Of a stretch of 64,000 bases of DNA, positions 52,845 to 61,801 are shown piece after piece (the stretch's first letter is position 1; each line of letters starts with the position of its first letter). Source of the stretch: Nostoc sp. RI_552 (GTDB lineage: Bacteria > Cyanobacteriota > Cyanobacteriia > Cyanobacteriales > Nostocaceae); NCBI GenBank assembly GCA_016124525.1, contig WGNO01000008.1:1-64000 (forward strand), read 5' to 3'. The position numbers and the translations under genes are program-made. Under the pieces are notes generated by a model. The model had not been told where the DNA came from, did no database searches, and saw only the letters and a program-made list of their open reading frames with translations.

Positions 52845-53609
52845 ATGTTGCGTGTTTATCATCTTTTTCTTGGTGTTATTTTATTGGCCTTAACGCCAGT
52901 GGGAGTAAAAACTCTGCTCCCCAGGTTTTCTGGTGAGGTTGTAGAAAATCAGAGTCCTGGAGCAACAGCAACTCAAAGCAAATCTCCTCAAACCACTCCT
53001 GCAATAACTCCTACTCCCAAAGAAGGAAACACTTGGAACAAAATTTTGGGAAACACACCAATTCCCAATGGCTGGGAAGTTATACCTTGCGAGGGAAACG
53101 CTCCCCTGCTATGTATTTCCTCCCAAGGAGAACTTTTGGGTACGGTGGAAATCGCAATTTACCCGCTGAAAAATAATCCAAAATTCCAAAAAAATCTTAC
53201 AGATGCCGGTATTCCAGTGGGTTCTCAGGTAGACTACCAAAGTCCTGAGTACCAACAAAAATTATTAACAGCACTCAAGGCTTGGGTTGCAGATTTAAAC
53301 GCTAGTTTTGCCCAGGACCGCCGGACTAGCTACGGAAATACAATTCTATTTTCCAGCCACCCGCCACAACAGGTACCAGTTGGTAAACTTCAGGGAATAC
53401 GCTACGGATTTATCGGAATTAAACCAGAAGGTGGGGTGGAAGAGCAACATATTACTCATGTTACCTTCGATGGTGAGGCTATGTATGTCATTGCCACAGC
53501 CTTTGATCCAGGCTCCATCACAGGTAAATTCGATCAACTAGAAGACCTGGCAATTTTTCAACCTTATTTGTCAGCGATTATAGCTGATTTAAAATTACCA
53601 AAAAATTAA
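52845..53609 (+). CDS. Hypothetical exported protein, 254 residues
   Basis: A hydrophobic N-terminus (VYHLFLGVILLALTPVGV) looks like a signal peptide or anchor. A Ser/Thr/Pro-rich linker at about 30-60 (SPQTTPAITPTPKEGN) follows. The rest is a soluble domain with a Cys pair in IPCEGNAPLLCISSQG. No family is recognised. It is probably an outer or periplasmic protein. Confidence 0.65.
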   Translation: MLRVYHLFLGVILLALTPVGVKTLLPRFSGEVVENQSPGATATQSKSPQTTPAITPTPKEGNTWNKILGNTPIPNGWEVIPCEGNAPLLCISSQGELLGTVEIAIYPLKNNPKFQKNLTDAGIPVGSQVDYQSPEYQQKLLTALKAWVADLNASFAQDRRTSYGNTILFSSHPPQQVPVGKLQGIRYGFIGIKPEGGVEEQHITHVTFDGEAMYVIATAFDPGSITGKFDQLEDLAIFQPYLSAIIADLKLPKN

Positions 53610-53711
53610 CGAGATTGTTTTAGACAGCAGTTAGGGGCTTGTCCTTGTTCTTATTTATCAGTTACTAGCCCCACCCTATAGACGGACGGATGGGGAATTG
53701 CCCGAGGTTAG

Positions 53712-54599
53712 TTAAATTTCAGCCACAGCGCGTTCAATCAAGCGCCGCGCTAAGGTTTGCGTCCCTGTGTGTTCGTAGTAATTGGTGGCCACATCTAAGA
53801 AAGCAGCCAAGTAGTCTAACTTATCATCAGCCAGTTGAACAAAACTTTGCAAATTGCCCACTACTTTTTGTGGTGTTAAGTCATTTTGGGTAACTAACCC
53901 ACTCATCCAACCTTTAACTGAATCAAAGCTTTCGCCAATAAAGTTTAATTTACCCCCAGCACTGTTACCTGGAATTGCATCTTGGATACCTTGGAAAGTT
54001 GTATTTTGTTCTAACTCATGGGGATTGATTTGATTCAATCCAGATAACACCTTATGAATGAAGTCTGGCCCTAGGGGTATTAAACCATCAACACACACTA
54101 AAGCTACCATTCGTATTAAAGACTCACCACTATACTCACCTAAAGAAGCGACAAAATCGCCAATGCTGTCTCCCGGAATGCCGTTAATTTGGCAAAAGGC
54201 TACTAATTCAGCCACTAATTTCAGACACAAATCAATAGTTTGGGCTTTGTCGGCCTTAGGAGTTAGGGCGTTTAAAAAACCGAATAAAGGAATTTTTTCC
54301 CCCACTTTGTTAGCCAATGCAGCTGCACCCAAGGCTTTATCTGTCCTGTCAACAGTTTGATAAAGCCACATTGCTCGTTGGTATCCTTGGGAGCGATCAT
54401 TGTAAAGGTGTATCGCTCTTTCACCAATTTGCTGAATTAAATCTTCGTCGCTTTCACCCGTCACGGTTTTAATGGTGTTGACAAAGCCTACAGTGTTTTG
54501 CCACTGACCAGGAGCAACAAAATCTAGTGAGTTCAACATGGAAACAGTCAAGCCGCTAGTTGGTAATTCATCAACTAACTCAAAAATCGGTTTGCTCAT
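53712..54599 (-). CDS. Conserved cyanobacterial hypothetical protein
   Basis: 295 residues, soluble, with many short helices and no recognised motif. The segment IPLFGFLNALTPKADKAQT and a C-terminal TQTLARRLIERAVAEI are examples. Its gene lies just after the putative lipoprotein gene in the same direction, 29 bases apart, and could be co-transcribed with it. No catalytic residues can be assigned. Confidence 0.65.
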   Translation of the reverse strand: MSKPIFELVDELPTSGLTVSMLNSLDFVAPGQWQNTVGFVNTIKTVTGESDEDLIQQIGERAIHLYNDRSQGYQRAMWLYQTVDRTDKALGAAALANKVGEKIPLFGFLNALTPKADKAQTIDLCLKLVAELVAFCQINGIPGDSIGDFVASLGEYSGESLIRMVALVCVDGLIPLGPDFIHKVLSGLNQINPHELEQNTTFQGIQDAIPGNSAGGKLNFIGESFDSVKGWMSGLVTQNDLTPQKVVGNLQSFVQLADDKLDYLAAFLDVATNYYEHTGTQTLARRLIERAVAEI

Positions 54600-54628
54600 C
54601 AGTATCTTCCTATTTAGAATTGTTCAAC

Positions 54629-55141
54629 TTATTTCAATGCAGCTAGACCATTAAGATTAAACTTTTCAATCCAATCTGCGCGATCGCTGGCAGTAAATGA
54701 CGGATCACGGGATAATACTTTTACTTGATAACGATTATTCACCAAAACTGCTGTTTGAGTATTACCAATTTCCCGGGCTGGATAACCTGCAATGGTTTTG
54801 GTGCTATTGGAATAACTTGCGGCTGTTGCTGGTGTACTACTGGTATCAGAGACCGCTAGCATGGCTAAATCTTTGCCATCTTTTTTTAACTTGGCCTCGG
54901 CAAAACCTTTTTTCTCTTGGGTAAATACTCTCTCATAGCCATTTTCACCGTTTGGAAAGAATTGATTAAATTCTGAACCTTGGGTAGCAGTTTTAACCAC
55001 TGCTTGACCGCTTTTTTGTTGAGTACTTTCTTTTTGTACCTCGTCAAAACGACCCGGTGCTTGTGGTGTACAAGCAGTAGTCAGTAGTAAAACTGACAGT
55101 AGCAAACTAGCTAAAATTTTAGACACGCGAGAGAAATTCAT
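54629..55141 (-). CDS. Putative lipoprotein
   Basis: 170 residues with an N-terminal signal ending in the lipobox LLTTAC at about residue 19-24. The mature part is polar with a basic-acidic mix and a C-terminal WIEKFNLNGLAALK. No family is recognised. It should be anchored to a membrane surface in the periplasm. Confidence 0.75.
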   Translation of the reverse strand: MNFSRVSKILASLLLSVLLLTTACTPQAPGRFDEVQKESTQQKSGQAVVKTATQGSEFNQFFPNGENGYERVFTQEKKGFAEAKLKKDGKDLAMLAVSDTSSTPATAASYSNSTKTIAGYPAREIGNTQTAVLVNNRYQVKVLSRDPSFTASDRADWIEKFNLNGLAALK

Positions 55142-55214
55142 CTTTGGCTATTCCTTGTTTTTCTTGTACCCCACAAAGTGAGGTGGTCAGATTACTAATA
55201 TTTCTACTCCAGAC

Positions 55215-55892
55215 TCAAGACAAAGAACGGTGTGCTAGCACAGCATAGAATGGATCCCCTCCCCCAACACCCAACCACTTTAAAAAATTCGGTATTGTCG
55301 ATTTATTAACAATTACCTCTGGAACTGTAAATCCAGGTACAGAGGTAAAGTAGTGCTTGACTAATTCCACCCTAGTTGCTTCTGAACCATCTCGCCAGGC
55401 TTGAATCGCTTTTTGGAAAAACATCCGATTAGAAAAGCTGATAATTGCTACACCACCGGGTTTGAGAATCCGATGAATTTCTGAAAATATCGCCTCTGGA
55501 TATTGCAAATATTGTACAGAAACGCAATTCAACACGGCATCAAAACTTTGGTCTGGTAGGGGTAGTTGAGGATGAAGATTCAGATTTTGTACAAAGTAAT
55601 GATTTAAACGGGAATTACGAGCTAACTCCTTAGCGTTGAGTCCGTGTCCCTCAACATGGGCAAATTCCATCTCTTCCGGGAGGTGAGAAACCCAACTGCT
55701 CATCATGTCAAGTATACGAGCATTGGGGCTTCCGGGATTGTGCAAAGCACAATCCCGGAGGCGATCGCGATATAAATCCGTTAGCTGTTGAATAAATCCT
55801 TCATCCACATGGGTGACGAAACGGGGATAGTCGTAAAATAACTGATCATCTGTATCGTCTAACTTCTGGCGTTCCTCTGGTTTCAGCTTCAT
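55215..55892 (-). CDS. SAM-dependent methyltransferase (class I)
   Basis: 225 residues. The SAM site lies around ARILDMMSSWVSHLPEE, with the following conserved VSVQYLQYPEAIFSEIHRIL, LKPGGVAIISFSNRMFFQ of motif III. It resembles small UbiE/Methyltransf_11-type enzymes conserved in cyanobacteria and plastids. The substrate is unknown. The start lies at 55892 after a region that also holds the promoter of the plus-strand GT39 gene. Confidence 0.8.
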   Translation of the reverse strand: MKLKPEERQKLDDTDDQLFYDYPRFVTHVDEGFIQQLTDLYRDRLRDCALHNPGSPNARILDMMSSWVSHLPEEMEFAHVEGHGLNAKELARNSRLNHYFVQNLNLHPQLPLPDQSFDAVLNCVSVQYLQYPEAIFSEIHRILKPGGVAIISFSNRMFFQKAIQAWRDGSEATRVELVKHYFTSVPGFTVPEVIVNKSTIPNFLKWLGVGGGDPFYAVLAHRSLS

Positions 55893-56007
55893 GAATTATA
55901 AATGTTTATATTGCCGGACTTTTCTGCTCAAAAGGGAATTTTTAGGTAATATCTGTATCTTAATTAATTTCTAAACTAGAAATCACCACAGGTTGAATAT
56001 TAATTGA

Positions 56008-57618
56008 ATGTTGTATAAATTTCGTTTATTAGCACCTATTTGGCAGCAAATCCGCCTTTCCTCGGTATTCCCTTATATCAGTTTGCTGCTGTGGATACTC
56101 CCCTTATTGCTATTTACTTCTGGGGAGAATAGCCTGATGGCTCATGATGAAGGTCTTTACGCTCGGCGATCGCGTGTTATGTTTGAATCTGGTGATTGGA
56201 TAGCCCCTTGGGGTGCTGTTCATCACAAAACTCCGGGACCTTATTGGCTAATTGCCATTTCTTATCAGCTATTTGGTATCAGTGAAGCTACTGTCAGGCT
56301 GCCGAGCATGATTACTGGTATTCTCAGCATATTCCTGGTATATGAAATCGGTAAAATTATCCTCAATAAAAAATTAGCTTGGCTAGCAGGGTTAATTTTA
56401 ACTGTACAATTTCTCTGGCTACAATATTGCCGCTTAGGTACACCGGATGTACCAATGATATTTTTGGTATTGTTAGCTATTTTAGCTTTGCTGCAAGCTG
56501 AACTACATTCTCCATGTCAATATCGCTATTTTTGGGGTTTTATTGCTGGTTTTAGCTGGGGTTTAGGCTTCTTAGTCAGAAGCTTGATGATTTTTTTGCC
56601 AATTATGGCTTTATTACCTTATTTAATTGGAGAACATCGGCGTCATCGTCATCTTAGCAACTGGAGTTTATATTTGGGTTTTGTCGTCGGTTTAATTCCT
56701 ACTTTCGGTTGGCTATGGCTCAACTGGATGCGCTATGGCAATGATAGTTATGAAGAACTATTCAGGTTTGTTTTTGAGTTGGGATCTAATGAGCGTGCTG
56801 GAAATGGAATCATCTTTTATTTGTGGAATGTGCCAATCAAAGCCTTTCCTTGGTTTTTTTTCAGTGTTTTAGGCTTAGTTTTGCTTTTGCGTCGTCCTAT
56901 TCCTCGCTATCAATTAATATTAGTTGGCTTTCCACTGGTGCTGTTTGCTGAACTCAGTTTTTTCTCAACTCGTTTATCTCACTATAGTCTTTGCCTTTAC
57001 CCTTTTATAGCTTTGCTGGCGGCTGTGGGTTTAACTTGGTTGGCAGGATGGCCATATGGGGAATTAATCAGAAGAATTGCTCGTATTCTCAGCTATACCT
57101 GGGGAGGATTGGGTGTTTTATTGGTAGTACTAGGAATAATTATTTTCATTTGGATAGATGATGTTGAGGTTCGTAAGTACGCCACTATCAGTTTAATTAT
57201 GGGATTGGCTTGGTTAATGTTGCCTATAGTGTGGATTGGTCGTTACCACTTACAGCAAAAGTTCCTCACACCTGCCCACTGGCTAGCGGGTTGGTTAATT
57301 CCTTGTTGGCTGGCTTTAGCCCTGGCTGGTAGTCTGGGATTGCTAGGTGATTATAACCCTGATGTCAGGGTTTTTCTACAACAGCCTGCCATCGCATCCA
57401 TTGTGCAAAATCATCCAATTTATTTTTTGCAGATAGAGGGAAAAACTGGGGTATTACTTAATTTCTACACTCCCGTTCATGGTCAACCAGTCAATTCAAT
57501 TAATCAATTACCTGCTTTTAGCTATGCTTGGATTTCTGCAAGTCAAGCGCCGCAATTAACCACACCATACCAAGTAATTGGTACTGTCCAAAAACACCAC
57601 TTGATTCAAGTTTTTTAA
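56008..57618 (+). CDS. GT39-family membrane glycosyltransferase
   Basis: 536 residues with about eleven membrane helices. The first loop contains LMAHDEGLYARRSRVMFESG and the later HHKTPGPYWLIAISYQLFG, both typical of ArnT-like proteins. It would add a sugar from a lipid carrier to a cell-envelope acceptor. It is a distant relative of the enzyme at 30155. A likely terminator hairpin follows at 57627. Confidence 0.85.
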   Translation: MLYKFRLLAPIWQQIRLSSVFPYISLLLWILPLLLFTSGENSLMAHDEGLYARRSRVMFESGDWIAPWGAVHHKTPGPYWLIAISYQLFGISEATVRLPSMITGILSIFLVYEIGKIILNKKLAWLAGLILTVQFLWLQYCRLGTPDVPMIFLVLLAILALLQAELHSPCQYRYFWGFIAGFSWGLGFLVRSLMIFLPIMALLPYLIGEHRRHRHLSNWSLYLGFVVGLIPTFGWLWLNWMRYGNDSYEELFRFVFELGSNERAGNGIIFYLWNVPIKAFPWFFFSVLGLVLLLRRPIPRYQLILVGFPLVLFAELSFFSTRLSHYSLCLYPFIALLAAVGLTWLAGWPYGELIRRIARILSYTWGGLGVLLVVLGIIIFIWIDDVEVRKYATISLIMGLAWLMLPIVWIGRYHLQQKFLTPAHWLAGWLIPCWLALALAGSLGLLGDYNPDVRVFLQQPAIASIVQNHPIYFLQIEGKTGVLLNFYTPVHGQPVNSINQLPAFSYAWISASQAPQLTTPYQVIGTVQKHHLIQVF

Positions 57619-57626
57619 AAAGCCTT

Positions 57627-57654
57627 GTAGAGACATTCCATGAAACATCTCTAC
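57627..57654 (+). terminator. Repeat-derived hairpin after the GT39 gene
   Basis: GTAGAGA at 57627-57633 and TCTCTAC at 57648-57654 form a 7-bp perfect inverted repeat; the enclosed CATTCCATGAAACA extends the symmetry. A T-run follows. The same kind of GTAGAGACnTTnCAT...TCTCTAC hairpin is a dispersed repeat in Nostocales genomes, as I recall, and a related word occurs in the 31849 element. Confidence 0.55.
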
Positions 57655-57738
57655 ATTTTTTCCCAAATATATCTCTCCAAAATATAGTGGGAGCTTGAGA
57701 AACCTTGAGCCGGGGTATAAAACATCTATCAAAAGCCT

Positions 57739-57879
57739 TTATCCCTGGGTTTCTTGTTTTAAATATTCACGAATTGCCTCTCTAATCAAGTCGTTAATTG
57801 ACCTTTCTGTTTCAGAAGATTTCTGTTTTAATCCTTCATACTCTTTGTCGGATAGTCTCAGGTTATATCTTTGCATCAT
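57739..57879 (-). CDS. Small ribbon-helix-helix protein (antitoxin-like)
   Basis: 46 residues: MMQRYNLRLSDKEYEGLKQK followed by ETERSINDLIREAIREYLKQ. This is the usual pattern of ribbon-helix-helix DNA-binding proteins, with a beta-strand of alternating residues and two helices. Such proteins are often antitoxins. No toxin gene is adjacent on either side, so it may be an orphan or act alone. Confidence 0.65.
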   Translation of the reverse strand: MMQRYNLRLSDKEYEGLKQKSSETERSINDLIREAIREYLKQETQG

Positions 57880-58114
57880 CCCGCATTCGTGTTAATATCG
57901 GATTATTTTAACACCACAAAATCAAAAACTCCAAAAACAAAACCCGTGTGCTCAAAACTAAACCACGACAACTGAAGATATGGGGTTGTACTGAAAACTT
58001 TCCCAAGCCCTAAGCCAATCCCAGCTTTTTTGGGCAGAAAAACGTTGCCTAGTGTGGCTTGAGCACACCTAGCAACAATAGTTTACAATCCTGGCTTTTC
58101 AAAGCCAGAAGAGT

Positions 58115-58231
58115 TCAGTTCCGGCGTTTTTTGGTGGTAAATACAGTAGTAAACATCATCAACATACCGCCTAGGAGAATAGCGATGGCAACTCCCCCTG
58201 TAATTAAGTCAAGTAAACTGCTGTTCTCCAT
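58115..58231 (-). CDS. 38-residue single-helix membrane protein
   Basis: Start at 58231, stop at 58115-58117. The sequence is MENSSLLDLITGGVAIAILL then GGMLMMFTTVF and a basic tail TTKKRRN. It has one membrane helix and a positive C-terminus, like small subunits of photosynthetic complexes or NDH-1, but it does not match those I know. An inverted word (CTGGCTTT/AAAGCCAG at 58091-58108) lies downstream and may end the transcript. Confidence 0.6.
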   Translation of the reverse strand: MENSSLLDLITGGVAIAILLGGMLMMFTTVFTTKKRRN

Positions 58232-58252
58232 AGTTCAGTTCTCAAAAATTAA

Positions 58253-59389
58253 TTAAAAATCTACTCCTCGTTTGAGTTCTACACCTTGATTGGCATAATG
58301 TTTGTGACAGTATACCTCAGAGTGAACGCTAGCTAAATCAAAATAAGCTGGTTGTTGTTGACAGCGACCAGTGATAATCACTTCAGTATCCCGGGGTTTG
58401 CGAAGTAAGGCTTGGACTATAGGTTCAACAGGAAGTAGTTCTAGGTCAACTGTGGGATTAAGTTCATCGAGAATGATAGTTTTATAGAGTCCGGAGGCAA
58501 TGGCGGTTTTAGCGATTTCCCAGCCTCTTTCGGCTTCTACATAGTCTAATTCTTGGCGGGAATTGCGCCAAACGATGGCATCTCGACCACAACGTTGATG
58601 ATCTACTACTTCTGGATATGATTGCTGTAAAGCAGCGATGGCTGCGTCTTCTGTGTAGCCACTTCCACCTTTGAGCCATTGCATAATTAACACCCGGGTA
58701 GACCCGGGATGATTGATTCCCCTACCAATGGCTTTTAAGGCTTTTCCCAATGCACTGGTAGATTTACCCTTACCAGCGCCCGTATAAATTTCAATACCTT
58801 GCAGAAAGAGTTCTTTTGCCGTGGGGTGGTCTTGGGGTTTCATTTCCGAGTGCAAATCGGCAATATCTAGTAAATCTTGGGGTGCAGCGCGTCCAGTGGC
58901 GATGATTTCTAGTTCCCGGGGTTTGGATTTCAATGTCCGTACTACTTCATCTACTGGGAGCAAACCCAAATCTAAAACCGGGTTAATTTCATCTAAAACC
59001 ACCACCGAATATAAACCGGATGCAATAGCTCCTTTGGCTACATCCCAACCCCGCGCTGCTTCTTCTCGGTCAAAGGTGATAATTTCCTCTGGCCCAAAAA
59101 ATTCTGCTCTCCCTGTGCGAACCTGATCAATTAAATGGGGAAAACCACGCTGTAAAGCTGCAATAGCTCCGTCTTCGTCATAATCACGTTCTGGTCCTTT
59201 CAAAAAGCGCAATAGTAAGACGCGGCTGGAATCGCCCGGTGTATTTATTCCCAAGCCAATTGAGCGCAAAACCACACCCAAAGCTGCTTGGGACTTACCT
59301 TTGCCCACTCCGTCGTAAACGTGAATTTGACCAATGAGCCTTTCAGGCCGCACTTGAGCGGTGCGAATACCGATGCCGTTCCTTGTCAT
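58253..59389 (-). CDS. Tandem cob(I)alamin adenosyltransferase (CobA/BtuR type)
   Basis: 378 residues built from two copies of the P-loop adenosyltransferase domain. The first has HVYDGVGKGKSQAALG near 25, the second IYTGAGKGKSTSALG near 205. Each is followed by VLDEINPVLDLGLLP or ILDELNPTVDLELLP. Normally one domain suffices to adenosylate corrinoids with ATP. The duplication may form a pseudo-dimer. Both halves keep the main residues, so neither is clearly dead. Confidence 0.85.
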   Translation of the reverse strand: MTRNGIGIRTAQVRPERLIGQIHVYDGVGKGKSQAALGVVLRSIGLGINTPGDSSRVLLLRFLKGPERDYDEDGAIAALQRGFPHLIDQVRTGRAEFFGPEEIITFDREEAARGWDVAKGAIASGLYSVVVLDEINPVLDLGLLPVDEVVRTLKSKPRELEIIATGRAAPQDLLDIADLHSEMKPQDHPTAKELFLQGIEIYTGAGKGKSTSALGKALKAIGRGINHPGSTRVLIMQWLKGGSGYTEDAAIAALQQSYPEVVDHQRCGRDAIVWRNSRQELDYVEAERGWEIAKTAIASGLYKTIILDELNPTVDLELLPVEPIVQALLRKPRDTEVIITGRCQQQPAYFDLASVHSEVYCHKHYANQGVELKRGVDF

Positions 59390-59709
59390 CTTTTCAAAAG
59401 CTGTAACGTGCCAGGCTCTAATTTTACCTTGAAGAGCATAAGATTCTCAATGTATCATGAGCCAGATCTAGCCTTGTCATCATCAATGAGGTTATACTGG
59501 CACACCAAGATTGCTATCAACAATAACCATGAGATAATTGATTATACGGATTTTAGATTTTGGATTGTTTTTTGATTCGAGTCAGGTTGCCATATCGGCT
59601 CATCAATCTCAAATCCCCAAACTGTGATTTTTTTTTGGGTAGTATCAATCTAAAATTCCAAATTGCCTGACGGACACTTGCTCATGTTAACCTTTACTAT
59701 TGATACTTT
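59390..59709. other. Divergent intergenic region
   Basis: 320 bases between the adenosyltransferase gene and fraC. It holds both promoters. AT-rich; repeated words such as TTTTAGATTTTGGAT are common but no strong hairpin, ORF or RNA gene is visible. Confidence 0.5.
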
Positions 59710-60252
59710 ATGCTTGGACTTGGAAATATCACTATTCCTAGAATCCTGCCTTTGGGCGTAATTTTGCTACAAGTTTTGTTTTTACTGGCTGCTATTCCTA
59801 TCGAAGGATACATTTTGCACAAAAGCCTCAAATTTGACAAAAAAACTAGTATTTTTTATGCCATATCCATAAATCTTTTTTCCAGCACTATTGGTTGGAT
59901 TTTATTTTTTTTCCTAGAACCAATCTTACCTATAGATTTCAAATCAGAATTAATCAGTTATGTATTTTTTCATACTTTCCGCTCACAGCAATCACAAGCT
60001 CTGTTGATTGTCACTGCTTTTATAATTTTCTTTTTAACATTCATCATGAAATTTTTTCTTTTAAAGTTTTTCATGATTTCATTACAAGAAAATTTCTTTG
60101 TCAACTATAAAATACCAGAAGATAATCGATTAAAATGGCAACGTAACAGTGGCTTAAAATTACAAAATACTAATTTAGTTACTAGTATATTAATAGGCAA
60201 CTCACTGAGCTACACGGCTATTAGTATAATTATTTTATTGAGCAGAAAATAG
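59710..60252 (+). CDS. fraC: Filament integrity protein FraC
   Basis: 180 residues, the length of Anabaena FraC (about 179), with about four hydrophobic segments (for example LLQVLFLLAAIPIEGYIL and LLIVTAFIIFFLTFIMKFFL). The order with fraD downstream is the same as in Anabaena sp. PCC 7120, where FraC and FraD are septal proteins needed to keep filaments together and for cell-to-cell transfer. The assignment is by memory of the family and synteny. Confidence 0.8.
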   Translation: MLGLGNITIPRILPLGVILLQVLFLLAAIPIEGYILHKSLKFDKKTSIFYAISINLFSSTIGWILFFFLEPILPIDFKSELISYVFFHTFRSQQSQALLIVTAFIIFFLTFIMKFFLLKFFMISLQENFFVNYKIPEDNRLKWQRNSGLKLQNTNLVTSILIGNSLSYTAISIIILLSRK

Positions 60253-60327
60253 AAATAATTGCCATTTTTACCGATTAAATAGACATTGATACACAAATAG
60301 AAATTGAGTGAATAAGAGGTGTGAAGG

Positions 60328-61389
60328 ATGCAAACTTTATTTAAGGACATTTTATTATTTTTTGGTTTTTTTGTGGGGATTTTTGAGGGAATTAAAAAGT
60401 TACTTGTTCCTACCAAAGCTTATTGTTGGCAGACATTTATTTATTTGAGTATTTTTTCTTGGGTACTTTCATTTTTAGCTGTGGGTTATGTCAAAAATTT
60501 CATAGCCTTTTCAGGCTGGTTATTCTTAATTGCCGGTACAGCTTGGTATACAACTGATGATCCTTTAAGAATTCCCGGTACTTTTATGCCAGTGGGAGCA
60601 GTCATAACTGGATTTTTAGTCAGTGTTTTTGCATTTGGTCATCCAGAAAATATAATTACACCCAGAACAATTATCCTCTGGCCAACAATATCTGCAATAA
60701 TTACCGCCATTCCAGAATTTATTGAAGGTAGTGATACCAGTACTACGGCGAAAATTCCTAAGCCAGAAGTTCGGGAAGAAATTATAGTTTTGGTAGCTAG
60801 CTGTATGCTACTCAGCTGCTGGATTCAGTTTTACTTTGTTATGGATAATTGGTTAACACAATATCCCAGCTTACTCACAGATAATTTTGAGCGTAGTACT
60901 TTTGTTGTCAGAATGGCAGAACCAGAAATAGATACAAAAACAAAACCAGAAGTACAAAAAATCCCTAGAAATGGTGTTGCCATCCTCGATACAATGCAAA
61001 TAAGAGTACAGCAAGAATTAAATAAAACACCTTGGTCACAAGTGGAAAAATGGTTGCTAGAAGCAACACAAGAAGTAAAAAATTTGGGGAATGAAGTAAT
61101 AAATCAAAAGCTGGGAAAATATGAAGAAAGAAAATTATGGCGTGTTGAACCGCGTGTAGCTAATATTCAATCTGGATATAGATTAGATTTACTTAGTATC
61201 TGGAAAGGTCCCAGTTCTAACTCCCAGGGGTATTATCTGCAAAAATCTTGTCGCATTGAACCAATAGCAGTATCTAACAGAACTTCTAGAATTACTCTCA
61301 ACAACTTAGAAGACAAAAATACAGTTGCGGAAATTGAATGCGATGGCGCGAGTAAATTTATTGCGGGTACCCCGCCAGCGAAGCAGTGA
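60328..61389 (+). CDS. fraD: Septal/filament integrity protein FraD
   Basis: 353 residues. Five or so N-terminal membrane helices (FFGFFVGIFEGIKKLLVP, FIYLSIFSWVLSFLAVGYV, WLFLIAGTAWYTTDDPLRIP) precede a soluble, partly coiled C-terminal part from about 190. This agrees with FraD of Anabaena, whose periplasmic part is at septa and forms part of septal junctions. It follows fraC after 75 bases. The expected third gene, fraE (ABC permease), is not next to it. Confidence 0.82.
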   Translation: MQTLFKDILLFFGFFVGIFEGIKKLLVPTKAYCWQTFIYLSIFSWVLSFLAVGYVKNFIAFSGWLFLIAGTAWYTTDDPLRIPGTFMPVGAVITGFLVSVFAFGHPENIITPRTIILWPTISAIITAIPEFIEGSDTSTTAKIPKPEVREEIIVLVASCMLLSCWIQFYFVMDNWLTQYPSLLTDNFERSTFVVRMAEPEIDTKTKPEVQKIPRNGVAILDTMQIRVQQELNKTPWSQVEKWLLEATQEVKNLGNEVINQKLGKYEERKLWRVEPRVANIQSGYRLDLLSIWKGPSSNSQGYYLQKSCRIEPIAVSNRTSRITLNNLEDKNTVAEIECDGASKFIAGTPPAKQ

Positions 61390-61559
61390 GTAAAAGCAAG
61401 CAATCACTAATTATATTTTCTCACAAAGTGGGTTTTAAATAGTCATTGGTCATACAGCAGATTTCGTTCTTATGAACTACAAATCATAATCGTGGAAATC
61501 TTGTAGGGTGGCCATCTTCCCCGCCAATACTGTACCTCACCACACCGGAAAGTGCTATA

Positions 61560-61799
61560 TCATGTCCGTTTTAACAACTCATGACTAATGCTAATATTTA
61601 TTTGAGGAGCGCGAATTGTGCCATGGAGTATGATAGCGTACCACACTTTAGCATTGCTGATTTTTGTCTGCCAAAGATTAGCGGCATTCAAGTTAGCCTT
61701 GGTTAAGTTTGTTGATCTCAGGTCTGCATTAGTCAAATTCACCTTAGCTAAATTAGCTTGTACCTACCTTAGCGAAGCTCCTCTAAACGAGGCATTAGG
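61560..61799 (-). pseudogene. Pentapeptide-repeat protein remnant
   Basis: A minus-strand frame starts NASFRGASLR, has an in-frame TAG, and continues VQANLAKVNLTNADLRSTNL then TKANLNAANLWQTKIS before losing the repeat. The A(D/N)LxX pentapeptide pattern is clear. The in-frame stop and the missing ends show that it is a broken gene. It lies immediately downstream of the ABC permease gene, two bases from its stop. Confidence 0.7.
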
Positions 61800-61801
61800 A
61801 A

